Part shown: positions 37,074 to 45,267 of the stretch, piece after piece
How positions within the stretch are numbered: the first letter of the stretch is position 1
Layout of the letters: each line of letters begins with the position of its first letter
Assembly: GCF_027988105.1 (NCBI RefSeq)
Contig: NZ_JAQJZJ010000002.1
Location: forward strand, 598,157 to 662,156
Origin: Pseudomonas aestuarii
GTDB lineage: Bacteria > Pseudomonadota > Gammaproteobacteria > Pseudomonadales > Pseudomonadaceae
Length of the DNA: 64,000 nucleotides
Reading direction: 5' to 3'
The notes under the pieces: model-generated
Database searches by the model: none
The model's input: only the letters and a program-made list of their open reading frames with translations
What the model was told of the DNA's origin: nothing
Program-made: the position numbers and the translations under genes

Positions 37074-37741
37074 TCCGCTACACCTGTTTCGAGCAGATGG
37101 CCAACTTTCACATAAATCAGGCAACCTTCACGGGAAAACGGCGTGTGTGTTGAGCCATGCGGGTTGCGCAGCCAGGTGCCGGCGGGATAATCGCCGAACT
37201 CATCCTGGAATACCCCCTCCAGCACCAGAATTTCTTCCCCGCCAAGATGCCGATGGGCATGGAACTCGGTGCCTGGCGCCCAGCGCACCAAGGCCGTGTG
37301 CACCGTGGCGAAGCTGGCCAGTGGCAAGACGCTCAACCCCGGCACCAGGCCTGGCTGCCATTGCGCCCGGTGCGTATCGATACGCAGCGCTTGCTGATCC
37401 TGCGGCGGCTGGTAGCACAGCTTGACGAACAACAGGCAGCCAGCGGGACTGGACGGCGCATGGCTGCTGCCGGGCGGATTCTTCAGCCAGTAGCCGGCAG
37501 GGTAGGAGCCATGTTCATCGACGAAGACCCCTTCGAGTACCAGGATTTCCTCGCCTCCCGGATGCTCATGGCTGCGGAACTGCGAACCCGGGGCATAACG
37601 CACGATCGAGGTGGCGCGCCCGCTTTCCGCGGCGAAACGTTCCAGCGGACGTCGCTCGACGCCCGGCAACGGTGAGGCCTGCCAGTCGATAGTCCGGGTA
37701 TCGAGCACCACGCGCTCGGCCAGGTCCGCATTAATCTGCAT
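37043..37741 (-). CDS. Double-cupin ChrR-like protein
   Basis: 232 residues made of two tandem ChrR-type cupin domains. Repeat 1 contains SIVRYAPGSQFRSHEHPGGEEILVLEGVFVDEHGSYPAGYWLKNPPGSSHAP; repeat 2 contains ALVRWAPGTEFHAHRHLGGEEILVLEGVFQDEFGDYPAGTWLRNPHGSTHTP. Both keep the HxH...E...H metal set. ChrR is the anti-sigma factor of RpoE in Rhodobacter, but no zinc-finger ASD or sigma gene is present here. ATG 37741 with GAGGAGG upstream. The next gene upstream ends 12 bp away. Confidence 0.87.
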   Translation of the reverse strand: MQINADLAERVVLDTRTIDWQASPLPGVERRPLERFAAESGRATSIVRYAPGSQFRSHEHPGGEEILVLEGVFVDEHGSYPAGYWLKNPPGSSHAPSSPAGCLLFVKLCYQPPQDQQALRIDTHRAQWQPGLVPGLSVLPLASFATVHTALVRWAPGTEFHAHRHLGGEEILVLEGVFQDEFGDYPAGTWLRNPHGSTHTPFSREGCLIYVKVGHLLETGVADQSSTFLSTS

Positions 37742-37752
37742 ATTGCCTCCTC

Positions 37753-38646
37753 TCATCTACGCCGCTGCTTGATCAGCAGCCGCGCACTGTCCCAGCCAAC
37801 CAGCAGCACCGCCAGCCAGATCGGCAGATACGTCAGCCACTGCTGGGCATTGAAGCTTTCGCCGAGAAACAGCAGCGCCACTAGAAACAGCAGCACCGGC
37901 TCGACATAACTGAGGATGCCAAACAGCCCCAGCGGCAACAACCGGCTGGACGCCATCATCGCGGCAAACGCCAGGGCGCCGAGCAGGCCCAGCCCTGGCA
38001 GCAGCCACCACAACTGCGGCGCCTGGGTAAACACCGCCACCGGGCCCCAGGCCACGATCAGCCACACTGCCAAGGGCGCCAGCACCAGCATTTCCAGGAT
38101 AAACCCGGACAGGGCATCCAGGCGCATCCAGCGGCGCAACATGAAATACGGCGGATAACCCAGCGCGGTGACCAGGGTGACCCAGGAAAACGCCTGCAGG
38201 CGCCACAGCTCATGCAACACACCGAGCAAGGCACAGCACACCGCCAACTGCTGCAACGGGCGCAAGCGCTCGCCATAGAACACCCGCCCGGCCAGCACCA
38301 TCGCCAGGGGCAGCAAAAAGTAACCCAGCGACACATCCAGCATGCGCCCGGCCAGCGGTGCCCAGACAAACAGGGCCCACTGCACGCCAATCAACGCCGC
38401 CGCCAGCGGCAAGGCCGCCAGCAATAATGGCTCACGGCGCAAACGGCCGATGGCCACAGCCAGCACCGTCCATTGCCGGGCCACGGCGACCAGCAGCAGC
38501 ACGGCCGGAATCGACCAGAGCACCCGCTGGGCGAACACCTGCAGGCCGTCCAGCGGCGCCAGTTGCTGCACATAGCCGGGAATCAAGGCAAACAGCATCG
38601 ACGCGCCAATCGATAGCGACACGCCACGGCCGGACAGCCTCATCAC
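37753..38646 (-). CDS. rarD: EamA-family transporter RarD
   Basis: 297 residues, about ten TM helices, with the RarD opening GRGVSLSIGASMLFALIPGYVQQLAPLDGLQVFAQRVLWSIP and the C-terminal GILSYVEPVLLFLVALLFLGE. RarD proteins are often named chloramphenicol-sensitive protein; the true substrate is uncertain. Two consecutive ATG codons (38646/38643) overlap the end of the second EamA gene, so the two transporters are coupled. Confidence 0.88.
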   Translation of the reverse strand: MMRLSGRGVSLSIGASMLFALIPGYVQQLAPLDGLQVFAQRVLWSIPAVLLLVAVARQWTVLAVAIGRLRREPLLLAALPLAAALIGVQWALFVWAPLAGRMLDVSLGYFLLPLAMVLAGRVFYGERLRPLQQLAVCCALLGVLHELWRLQAFSWVTLVTALGYPPYFMLRRWMRLDALSGFILEMLVLAPLAVWLIVAWGPVAVFTQAPQLWWLLPGLGLLGALAFAAMMASSRLLPLGLFGILSYVEPVLLFLVALLFLGESFNAQQWLTYLPIWLAVLLVGWDSARLLIKQRRR

Positions 38647-39515
38647 ACGCCCTTCGCCACGAGTGCCTGACGGCTGCCGAAGCGCGTCAGCAGCAGGGAG
38701 CTCGCAATCACCGCCCCCCCCAGACTCAAGCGCCCCAGATCGGCATCACGGTTCCACAGCAACAGATTGACCAACAGTCCTGCCGGCACCAGCGCGTTAT
38801 TCATCACCGCCAGGGTGCCGCCATCGACCAGGCTCGCCCCCTTGTTCCACCAGTAAAGTCCAAGCCCGGATGCCAGCAGACCGAGCCAGACCAAGACCCC
38901 CCACTGGATCGCGCTGGAGGGTAAGCGGGCGGCATTGCCGAACAGCAAAAAGGCCGGCAAGGCGACGGCCAGCGCGCCCAGATAGAAGTAACCGAAACGC
39001 CGGTACTGCGGCATGTCCGAAGGATGTCGGGCCAGCAGATGCTTGTAGAACACCTGCCCGGCGGCAAAGGTGGCGTTGGCGATTTGCAGCAGGAAGAAGC
39101 CGGCATAGAAGTCCGTGCCGAGCTGGTCATAACGAATGATCGCCGCACCCGCCACCGCGACCAGGGCGGCGAGCAAGGCCCAGGGATTGAAACGCCGATT
39201 GAACGCATCCTCGATCAGGGTCACGTGCAAGGGCGTGAGAATGGTGAACAGCAGCACTTCCGGGACCGTCAGCAGGCTGAAACTCAGGTACAGGCAGACA
39301 TAGGTGACACCGAACTGCAGCGCGCCGATCAGCAGCATGCCGCGCATGAACGCTGGCGCCACGCCGTGCCAGCGGGTCAGGGGCAGAAACACCAGGCCGG
39401 CGATCAGCACCCGTGTCAGCACGGCAAAATAACTGTCCACCTGGCCGGCCAGGTACTCGCCGATCAGGCTGAAAGAAAAGGCCCATAACAGGGTCACGAA
39501 CACTAGATAACGCAT
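38643..39515 (-). CDS. EamA/DMT-family exporter
   Basis: 290 residues, about ten TM helices in two EamA repeats (MRYLVFVTLLWAFSFSLIGEYL; AGFFLLQIANATFAAGQVFYK; SLVDGGTLAVMNNALVPAGLLVNLLLW). It resembles carboxylate/amino-acid/amine transporters of the drug-metabolite superfamily. The ATG at 39515 is chosen because the upstream 24 residues are arginine-rich and non-membranous. It heads a two-gene unit with rarD. Confidence 0.86.
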   Translation of the reverse strand: MRYLVFVTLLWAFSFSLIGEYLAGQVDSYFAVLTRVLIAGLVFLPLTRWHGVAPAFMRGMLLIGALQFGVTYVCLYLSFSLLTVPEVLLFTILTPLHVTLIEDAFNRRFNPWALLAALVAVAGAAIIRYDQLGTDFYAGFFLLQIANATFAAGQVFYKHLLARHPSDMPQYRRFGYFYLGALAVALPAFLLFGNAARLPSSAIQWGVLVWLGLLASGLGLYWWNKGASLVDGGTLAVMNNALVPAGLLVNLLLWNRDADLGRLSLGGAVIASSLLLTRFGSRQALVAKGV

Positions 39516-39586
39516 GGCCACCTCGCAGCTGGCCGGCGACCTTAGCCTGTCGTGCGGTTTCGAACAATCGCCGCGCCACCGGCACA

Positions 39587-39625
39587 AAAAAAAACCGGCC
39601 GACCGTCAAAGCGATCGACCGGGCA
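39587..39625 (-). terminator. Intrinsic terminator (minus strand)
   Basis: On the minus strand CCGGTCGATCG pairs with CGGTCGGCCGG (11 bp with two G-U pairs) around a CTTTGA-type loop, followed by a run of nine T. It terminates transcription coming from the azoreductase gene upstream on this strand. Confidence 0.75.
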
Positions 39626-39826
39626 CATGCGCCCCAGGAGCAAAGGGACGCCAAGGGAGCTGCCTGTTACTTGAACACTAGCAGGCCGTTGAAAACCTGG
39701 CGAACGACGCCGGGACCACGGCGTGGATTCGAGTCTGATTGACTCGCCTGGCTCGCCCTGCGGGCCAGCCTTGAACTGTTACTGCACTTCGCCAGGCGGC
39801 ATCGCCGCATGGCCGAGCACGGTCTA

Positions 39827-40426
39827 TCAGGCCACTTGCGCCACTTGCGCCTTGGCCTCGGCCAGACCTTTTTCCATGAACTCACCGCCCAGATTGAGGC
39901 CTTCGGCGTGGATGAAGCTCACCTCGTGGATGCCGATAAAGGCCAATGCCTGACGCAGGTAGGGTTCCTGATGATCCATGCTGCCGCCGGCGTAGATACC
40001 GCCACGGGCGGTCAGGACGAAAGCACGCTTGCCAGTGAGCAGGCCCTGCGGGCCGGTTTCGGTGTACTTGAAGGTGACGCCAGCACGCAGCACATGATCC
40101 AGCCAGGCTTTCAGGGTGCTGGGGATGGCGAAGTTGTACATGGGTGCGGCCAGCACCAGCACATCGGCAGCCAGCACTTCATCGGTGAGGGTGTTGGACA
40201 GGGCCAATGCACGTTGCTCGGCGACACTCTGCTGGTCGGCCGGGGTCATCCAGCCCCCCAGCAGATTGGCGTCCAGGTGCGGCACTTGCTCGACTGCCAG
40301 GTCGCGCACCTGGATTTGATCGGCTGGGTGAGTGGCTTGCCATTGGGCAATGAATTGCTCGGTGAGCTGACGGGAAACCGAACCTTGCTGGCGGGCGCTG
40401 CTTTCGATTACCAGAATATTGGACAT
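39827..40426 (-). CDS. azoR: FMN-dependent NADH-azoreductase
   Basis: 199-residue flavodoxin-fold quinone/azo reductase. Landmarks are MSNILVIESSARQQGSVSRQLTEQFI, APMYNFAIPSTLKAWLDHVLRAGVTFKYTETGPQGLLTGKRAFVLTARGGIY and the C-terminal FIGIHEVSFIHAEGLN. ATG 40426 gives the standard N-terminus; the upstream extension to 40483 is rejected. A LysR gene is nearby (40985, divergent), but a hypothetical gene lies between them. Confidence 0.94.
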   Translation of the reverse strand: MSNILVIESSARQQGSVSRQLTEQFIAQWQATHPADQIQVRDLAVEQVPHLDANLLGGWMTPADQQSVAEQRALALSNTLTDEVLAADVLVLAAPMYNFAIPSTLKAWLDHVLRAGVTFKYTETGPQGLLTGKRAFVLTARGGIYAGGSMDHQEPYLRQALAFIGIHEVSFIHAEGLNLGGEFMEKGLAEAKAQVAQVA

Positions 40427-40584
40427 ATTTTTTGCTCCATCGAGGGGATTGGTTAACGTCGATGGAGCAAAGAGTAGAGACACACCTATCGATTAAAAAG
40501 CGCAAATAACCGCCTTTACCTATCGGTAAAATTGATTTATCAAACACCACGCACTAGGATCGCTAATGTCCCTGTCATCGGCAG

Positions 40585-40899
40585 TCATTGCAGGCTACAG
40601 GTCAACTGCACGCGCAGCTTGATGATGCTGCGGGCGAACTTTATCGTCAGGTTGCTGCTCTGCCCCGGCGCCAAGACTACTTTGCGCGAGCGCGGCGCCT
40701 CGGGGCCGTTGCGGAACACCCCGGTGCACTTGGCCTGCGTCTGACCGTAGTTGTAGAGCAGCACGGTGCCCATGTTGTGATCGATTTCCTGGGTCGTGAC
40801 CGACACTTCGGCACCGTTGAGCTGTTTTTCCACCTCGATCGGATAAGCGAAAGCAACCAGCGGCATCAGGGCGATCAGGGCACAGCAAAAAATTTTCAT
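40585..40899 (-). CDS. Exported conserved hypothetical protein, 104 aa
   Basis: Signal peptide MKIFCCALIALMPLVAFA, then an 85-residue beta-rich domain: YPIEVEKQLNGAEVSVTTQEIDHNMGTVLLYNYGQTQAKCTGVFRNGPEAPRSRKVVLAPGQSSNLTIKFARSIIKLRVQLTC. One probable disulfide (Cys in QAKCTG and the C-terminal LTC). The pattern is that of a small periplasmic immunoglobulin-like domain. I recognise it as a common Pseudomonas hypothetical without known function. Confidence 0.75.
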   Translation of the reverse strand: MKIFCCALIALMPLVAFAYPIEVEKQLNGAEVSVTTQEIDHNMGTVLLYNYGQTQAKCTGVFRNGPEAPRSRKVVLAPGQSSNLTIKFARSIIKLRVQLTCSLQ

Positions 40900-40984
40900 G
40901 CGGCAGTCTCCAACAAGGGGCTGCCAGTTTAGGGCGAGTTCGTCCCACTGTGCACCCAACGACTCGCGTGAATAGGAGAGGATA

Positions 40985-41911
40985 ATGAAAGCGCCCCGCG
41001 TGACCCTCGATCAATGGCGTACTTTGCAGGCCGTAGTCGATCAGGGTGGCTTTGCCCAGGCCGCCGAGGTGCTGCATCGCTCGCAATCCTCGGTCAGTTA
41101 CACCATTGCGCGGATGCAGGAACAACTCGGCGTGCCATTGCTGCGCATCGACGGGCGCAAGGCCGTGCTAACCGAGGCCGGCGACGTGCTGCTGCGCCGT
41201 TCGCGGCAACTGGTCAAGCAGGCCAGCCAGCTGGAAGACCTGGCCTACAACATGGATCAGGGCTGGGAGGCCGAGGTACGCCTGGTGGTTGACGCCGCCT
41301 ACCCGACCGCGCGGCTGATCAGGGCACTGGCCGCCTTCATCCCGCAGAGTCGCGGTTGCCGCGTGCGCCTGCGTGAGGAAGTGCTCTCGGGCGTAGAAGA
41401 AGTACTGTTGGAAGGCACCGCAGACCTGGCCATCAGCAGCCTGGCCATGGTCGGCTACCTGGGCCATGAACTCAGCGAAGTGGAGTTCGTGGCGGTCGCC
41501 CACCCCGACCATCAACTGCACAAGCTGCAACGCAAGCTGACCTTCGAGGATCTGCAGAACCAGTTGCAGGTGGTCATACGCGACTCCGGGCGCAGCAAGC
41601 CGCGCGACGTCGGCTGGCTGGGTGCCGAGCAACGCTGGACGGTCAGCAGCCTGTCGACCGCCGCCCACTTTGTCAGCAGCGGCCTCGGCTTCGCCTGGCT
41701 ACCGCGCCACCTGATCGACCGCGAGTTGAGTAGTGGCATACTCAAACCCCTGGCCCTGGTACAGGGCGGCAGCAACCACCCACGCTTCACCCTCTATTGC
41801 CACAAGGACAAGCCCCTGGGTCCAGCCAGCCAGATTCTCGTTGACCTGATCAGGAACTTCGACGCTGCCCCCCTCAATGCACCCTTCGCCGCCCCCCAAT
41901 CAACCAGCTGA
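40985..41911 (+). CDS. LysR-family transcriptional regulator
   Basis: 308 residues: winged helix (VTLDQWRTLQAVVDQGGFAQAAEVLHRSQSSVSYTIARMQEQLGVPLLRIDGRKAVLTEAG) and a LysR substrate-binding domain. Ends 12 bp before the alpha/beta hydrolase ATG on the same strand, so the two are probably cotranscribed. The effector is unknown. Confidence 0.93.
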   Translation: MKAPRVTLDQWRTLQAVVDQGGFAQAAEVLHRSQSSVSYTIARMQEQLGVPLLRIDGRKAVLTEAGDVLLRRSRQLVKQASQLEDLAYNMDQGWEAEVRLVVDAAYPTARLIRALAAFIPQSRGCRVRLREEVLSGVEEVLLEGTADLAISSLAMVGYLGHELSEVEFVAVAHPDHQLHKLQRKLTFEDLQNQLQVVIRDSGRSKPRDVGWLGAEQRWTVSSLSTAAHFVSSGLGFAWLPRHLIDRELSSGILKPLALVQGGSNHPRFTLYCHKDKPLGPASQILVDLIRNFDAAPLNAPFAAPQSTS

Positions 41912-41923
41912 CAGGAACCCCCC

Positions 41924-42724
41924 ATGTCCTACTACGATAATGATGGCTGTCAGTTGCACTACGAAGTGTACGGCCAGGGCGCGCCGGTGCTGCTGGTACA
42001 CGGCTTGGGCTCAAGCACCCGCGACTGGGAATACCAGATCCCCGAACTGGCTGCGCACTACCGGGTGATCGCCATCGACATCCGTGGTCACGGTCGCTCG
42101 GACAAGCCGCGCGAAAGCTACAGCATCGCCGCTTTTGCCCAGGATGTGCGTGCACTGATCGAGCACCTGGGGCTCGACAGGGTGCACCTGGTGGGCATCT
42201 CCATGGGCGGCATGATCGGTTTTCAGTTGGGCGTCGACCACCCCGAACTGCTAAAGAGCCTGTGCATCGTCAACAGCGGCCCTGAAGTGAAGGCGAAAAA
42301 CCCGTTCGAGTACCTGGAAATCGCCAAACGCTGGGGCCTGTCGCGCCTGTTCAGCTTGGAGACCATCGCCAAGGCACTGGGCAACCTGTTGTTCCCCAAG
42401 CCCGAGCAAGCCGAACTGCGGCGCAAGATCGAAGAGCGCTGGCCAGAGAACGACAAGCGCGCCTACCTCGCCAGCCTCGACGCGATCATCGGTTGGGGTG
42501 TACGCGAACGCCTGGCGCGCATCACCTGTCCTACACTGGTGATCGCCGCCGATCACGACTACACCCCAGTCGCGCAGAAAGAGGCCTACGTCAAGGAAAT
42601 GTCCAACGCGCGCCTGCTGGTGATCGAAGATTCGCGTCACGCCACACCACTGGATCAACCGCAGCGCTTCAACAGCAGCCTGCTGGCCTTCCTCGAGGAA
42701 GTCGAACAGGCTAGGGTCTGTTGA
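41924..42724 (+). CDS. Alpha/beta hydrolase with MITE-derived stop codon
   Basis: 266 residues with the fold landmarks LLVHGLGSSTRDWEYQIPEL, DIRGHGRSDKP, the nucleophile elbow GISMGGMIG, the acid in IAADHDYTP and the His in DSRHATPLDQP. It resembles 3-oxoadipate enol-lactonase or carboxylesterase-type hydrolases; substrate not assignable. The last residues (RVC) and the stop TGA (42722-42724) lie inside the left terminal inverted repeat of the MITE at 42712, so the native C-terminus has been replaced, probably with little effect because the core fold is complete. Confidence 0.88.
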   Translation: MSYYDNDGCQLHYEVYGQGAPVLLVHGLGSSTRDWEYQIPELAAHYRVIAIDIRGHGRSDKPRESYSIAAFAQDVRALIEHLGLDRVHLVGISMGGMIGFQLGVDHPELLKSLCIVNSGPEVKAKNPFEYLEIAKRWGLSRLFSLETIAKALGNLLFPKPEQAELRRKIEERWPENDKRAYLASLDAIIGWGVRERLARITCPTLVIAADHDYTPVAQKEAYVKEMSNARLLVIEDSRHATPLDQPQRFNSSLLAFLEEVEQARVC

Positions 42725-42978
42725 CGTTTCAAAGCGAGCCGCGTTGCCGCGTAAAATCTCGCCAGGCAAGGCGCGGGACGCAGGGAATGGTATTCCCTTG
42801 CCAAGTCCCGCAACGCCGCATGGCGAGATTTTACGCGCAACCCTATGGGACGGGACCATTTTGGCGCAGCACGGCGTTACTCGTCGCTCATGTGGAACAA
42901 CCACACTACGCTCATCGCGCCTTGTTCTGCGCCAAAATGGTCTCCGTCGCGGCCGCAACGAAACGTCAACAGACCCTA
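42712..42978. mobile_element. 267-bp MITE with 19-bp perfect terminal inverted repeats
   Basis: Left end TAGGGTCTGTTGACGTTTC (42712-42730) and right end GAAACGTCAACAGACCCTA (42960-42978) are exact reverse complements; the outer TA on each side could be the target duplication. Inside are two large inverted repeats: GTAAAATCTCGCCA...TGGCGAGATTTTAC, and ACCATTTTGGCGCAG...CTGCGCCAAAATGGT. No open frame of note. It is a non-autonomous element that would need a transposase elsewhere. It sits between the hydrolase and ppiA, overlapping the former's 3' end. Confidence 0.88.
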
Positions 42979-43009
42979 ACCCCACTGCCCTCAACAAGGA
43001 TCAACAACC

Positions 43010-43564
43010 ATGCTGAAAAAACTCGCCCTTGCCGCCTGCTCCGTACTGTTTGCCAGCTGCCTGATGGCTGCGGAGAACCCGAAAGTGCTGCTGACCACCA
43101 GTCTCGGTGACATCGAAATCGAACTGGACGCGGAAAAAGCGCCGATCAGCGTGGAAAACTTCCTCGCCTACGTCGACAGCGGTTACTACGCTGGCACCCA
43201 GTTTCACCGGGTGATTCCGGGCTTCATGGTGCAAGGCGGCGGCTTCGATGCCAACCTGCAGCAGAAGCAGACCCGGGCGCCGATCAAGAACGAAGCCGAC
43301 AACGGCCTGCACAACGTGCGCGGTACCCTGGCCATGGCGCGCACCCAGGTGCGCGACTCGGCCACCAGCCAGTTCTTCATCAACCACAAGGACAACGCCT
43401 TCCTCGACCACGGCTCGCGCGACTTCGGTTACGCGGTATTCGGCAAGGTGGTGCGTGGCATGGAGGTGGTCGACAAGATCGCCCAGGTACCGACCAGCAC
43501 TCGCGGCGGCCAGCAGAACGTACCGCGCGAAGTGGTACTGATTCTCGAAGCCAAGCGCCTGTAA
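43010..43564 (+). CDS. ppiA: Periplasmic peptidyl-prolyl cis-trans isomerase A (cyclophilin)
   Basis: 184 residues with a signal peptide ([17 protein letters not shown]) and a cyclophilin domain: [68 protein letters not shown], and [22 protein letters not shown]. The catalytic Arg-Phe pairs ([14 protein letters not shown]) are present. ATG 43010 lies 31 bp after the MITE, so its promoter may be supplied or displaced by the element. Confidence 0.93.
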   Translation: MLKKLALAACSVLFASCLMAAENPKVLLTTSLGDIEIELDAEKAPISVENFLAYVDSGYYAGTQFHRVIPGFMVQGGGFDANLQQKQTRAPIKNEADNGLHNVRGTLAMARTQVRDSATSQFFINHKDNAFLDHGSRDFGYAVFGKVVRGMEVVDKIAQVPTSTRGGQQNVPREVVLILEAKRL

Positions 43565-43732
43565 CCCATGGGCGGCGCACAGCCGCCAAGGTTCAGCCGC
43601 CCACGATGCTCGACAGCAGCCGTCTGCGCCCCTGCGATGGCCTTCACCCTGCGGCATTGCCCGCCAGTCGAGCGTCTACGGCTTGAGGGATAGAATCAGT
43701 ATTCTTACTCCTGCCAAGGCAGGTTGCCTGAG

Positions 43733-44032
43733 ATGCTGTTTCGCCGCTTCGAAGCCCTGATCGACGTCTTCAAGGCCAACCCGGACGCCGCGTTCTTCGA
43801 CCAGTATCAAGGCGAGGTCGAGGCGGTGATCCAGGAAAGCCTAGATACCCTGATGGAGGGCAAGACAGTGATCGCCATCGTCCACCGCCTGTCGGCCATC
43901 GCGCGCATGCACCGCCTGGTGGTAATCAACCGGGGCCGCCTCGTCGAAACCGGCAGCCACCGCCAGTTGATCGAACGCGGCGACCATGGAACTGGGCGCC
44001 GCATCACCCGTAGGAGCGGGGGGGACGCCTAG
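43733..44032 (+). pseudogene. Relic of an ABC exporter with large internal deletion
   Basis: MLFRRFEALIDVFK is the start of a Pseudomonas MsbA-like ABC exporter, but within about 30 residues the frame joins the far C-terminal end of the ATPase domain: VEAVIQESLDTLMEGKTVIAIVHRLSAIARMHRLVVINRGRLVETGSHRQLIERG (Q loop, Walker A and signature missing; D-loop side and H-loop His kept). About 500 codons of a 600-codon gene are gone. The start ATG is at 43733. The 3' end runs into an inverted repeat. It cannot encode a working transporter. Confidence 0.8.
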
Positions 44033-44050
44033 TTCCATGCCCGCGAAAAA
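43985..44050. repeat. Inverted repeat around a REP-like core
   Basis: CATGGAACTGGGCG (43985-43998) and CGCCTAGTTCCATG (44026-44039) are inverted with one mismatch. Between them is GTAGGAGCGGGG (44010-44021), and GCCCGCGAAAAA follows at 44039-44050. GTAGGAGCGGG...CCCGCGAA is the usual core of Pseudomonas REP sequences, here split by an insertion. Confidence 0.55.
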
Positions 44051-44052
44051 CC

Positions 44053-45177
44053 TCAGCCCTGCCGATACGGCAACAAGCCACGCGCCTCCTCGGCGTAGCC
44101 CCGCACGCCTACCCGCTCCTGTTCGAGAAAGTCGGCCACCGCCGCGCGCAAGCCCGGGTGGCAGAGGTAGTGCCAGGAGTGGGTGATCACCGGTTCGAAG
44201 CCGCGGATCAACTTGTGCTCGCCCTGGGCACCGGCATCGAAGCGCTGCAGCCCCTGGGCAATCGCATACTCCATGCCCTGGTAGAAACAGGTCTCGAAGT
44301 GCAGCCGATCGAACTCCGCCAGGCAGCCCCAGTAGCGGCCATACAAACTATCGCCACCGATCAGGCTGAACGCCATGGCCACCGGCCTGCCACCCTGGCG
44401 CGCCAGCACCACGCGGATCATCTGCGGCATCCGCTCGGCCAGCAAACTGAAGAACGTTCGGGTCAGATAGGGCATCTGGCCGCGCACCCGGTAGGTATTG
44501 GCATAACACAGGTAGACGAAATCCCACTCGTCCTCACTGAGCTGATGCCCTTCGCGCCAGTCGAATTCAATGCCCTGCCCCGCCACCTGCTCACGCTCCT
44601 TGCGCATCTGCTTGCGCTTGCGCGAGCTGAGGGCATCGAGAAAATCCTGGAAATCCCGGTAGCCGCGGTTGCGCCAATGGTATTGGCAACCGAGACGCTG
44701 CAACCAGCCGTCACGCCCCCGCAGCAGCGCATCATCGGCCGCGCTGGTGAAGTTGATATGCAGGCTCGACAAGCCCTGCTGCGTCAGGCTGGCGCTCAGC
44801 TCATCGAGCAATTGCCCGGCGGCGAGCGGATCGCCGAGCACACGCTGACCGCTCACCGGCGAGAAGGGAATGGCGCCGAGCAGTTTGGGGTAATAGTCGA
44901 TGCCCGCACGGTGACAGGCATCGGCCCAGCCATGGTCGAACACGTATTCGCCATAGGAATGGCTTTTCACATAGGCTGGCATGGCCGCCAGCACCCGTCC
45001 CTGGCCGTCCTGCAGCACACGATGCGCCGCCTGCCAGCCGCTGCGACCGCCCACGCTGCCGCTGTCTTCCAGCGCCGAGAGGAAGGCGTGGCACAGAAAA
45101 GGCTGCTGATCGATGCGCAAGGCATCCCAGCGCGAAGCATCCAACTCGCTCAGCGAGTACAAGATCGATATAGGCAT
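44053..45177 (-). CDS. GNAT/FemAB-like acyltransferase (DUF482 family)
   Basis: 374 residues. DUF482 landmarks: FLSALEDSGSVGGRSGWQAAHRVL, AAMPAYVKSHSYGEYVFDHGWADA, YYPKLLGAIPFSPVSGQRVL, HWRNRGYRDFQDFLDALSSRKRKQMRKEREQV, and FETCFYQGMEYAIAQGLQRFDAGAQGEHKLIRGFEPV. The family is related to FemAB peptidoglycan aminoacyltransferases and GNAT enzymes; its substrate is unknown. No signal peptide. It lies downstream of the porin, behind a strong terminator. Confidence 0.88.
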   Translation of the reverse strand: MPISILYSLSELDASRWDALRIDQQPFLCHAFLSALEDSGSVGGRSGWQAAHRVLQDGQGRVLAAMPAYVKSHSYGEYVFDHGWADACHRAGIDYYPKLLGAIPFSPVSGQRVLGDPLAAGQLLDELSASLTQQGLSSLHINFTSAADDALLRGRDGWLQRLGCQYHWRNRGYRDFQDFLDALSSRKRKQMRKEREQVAGQGIEFDWREGHQLSEDEWDFVYLCYANTYRVRGQMPYLTRTFFSLLAERMPQMIRVVLARQGGRPVAMAFSLIGGDSLYGRYWGCLAEFDRLHFETCFYQGMEYAIAQGLQRFDAGAQGEHKLIRGFEPVITHSWHYLCHPGLRAAVADFLEQERVGVRGYAEEARGLLPYRQG

Positions 45178-45204
45178 GGCCGCAGTCTGGCCTGTTGCCC
45201 TGAC

Positions 45205-45233
45205 GAAAAAAAGCCCCGCACGAGGCGGGGCTT
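45205..45233 (-). terminator. Intrinsic terminator of the porin gene
   Basis: On the minus strand AAGCCCCGC-CTCGT-GCGGGGCTT forms a 9-bp GC-rich stem, followed by TTTTTTTCG. It is 35 bp past the porin stop codon. Confidence 0.9.
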
Positions 45234-45267
45234 GAAGGGAGCAACGTTATCTTACTGATCGATTCAC

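Noticed and set aside
39667..39826. Possible second MITE end (CTAGCAGGCCGTTGAAAAC) after azoR
   Set aside because: It looks like a common Pseudomonas repeat end, but no partner repeat is visible within 300 bp and the internal hairpins are weak, so it was not listed as an element.
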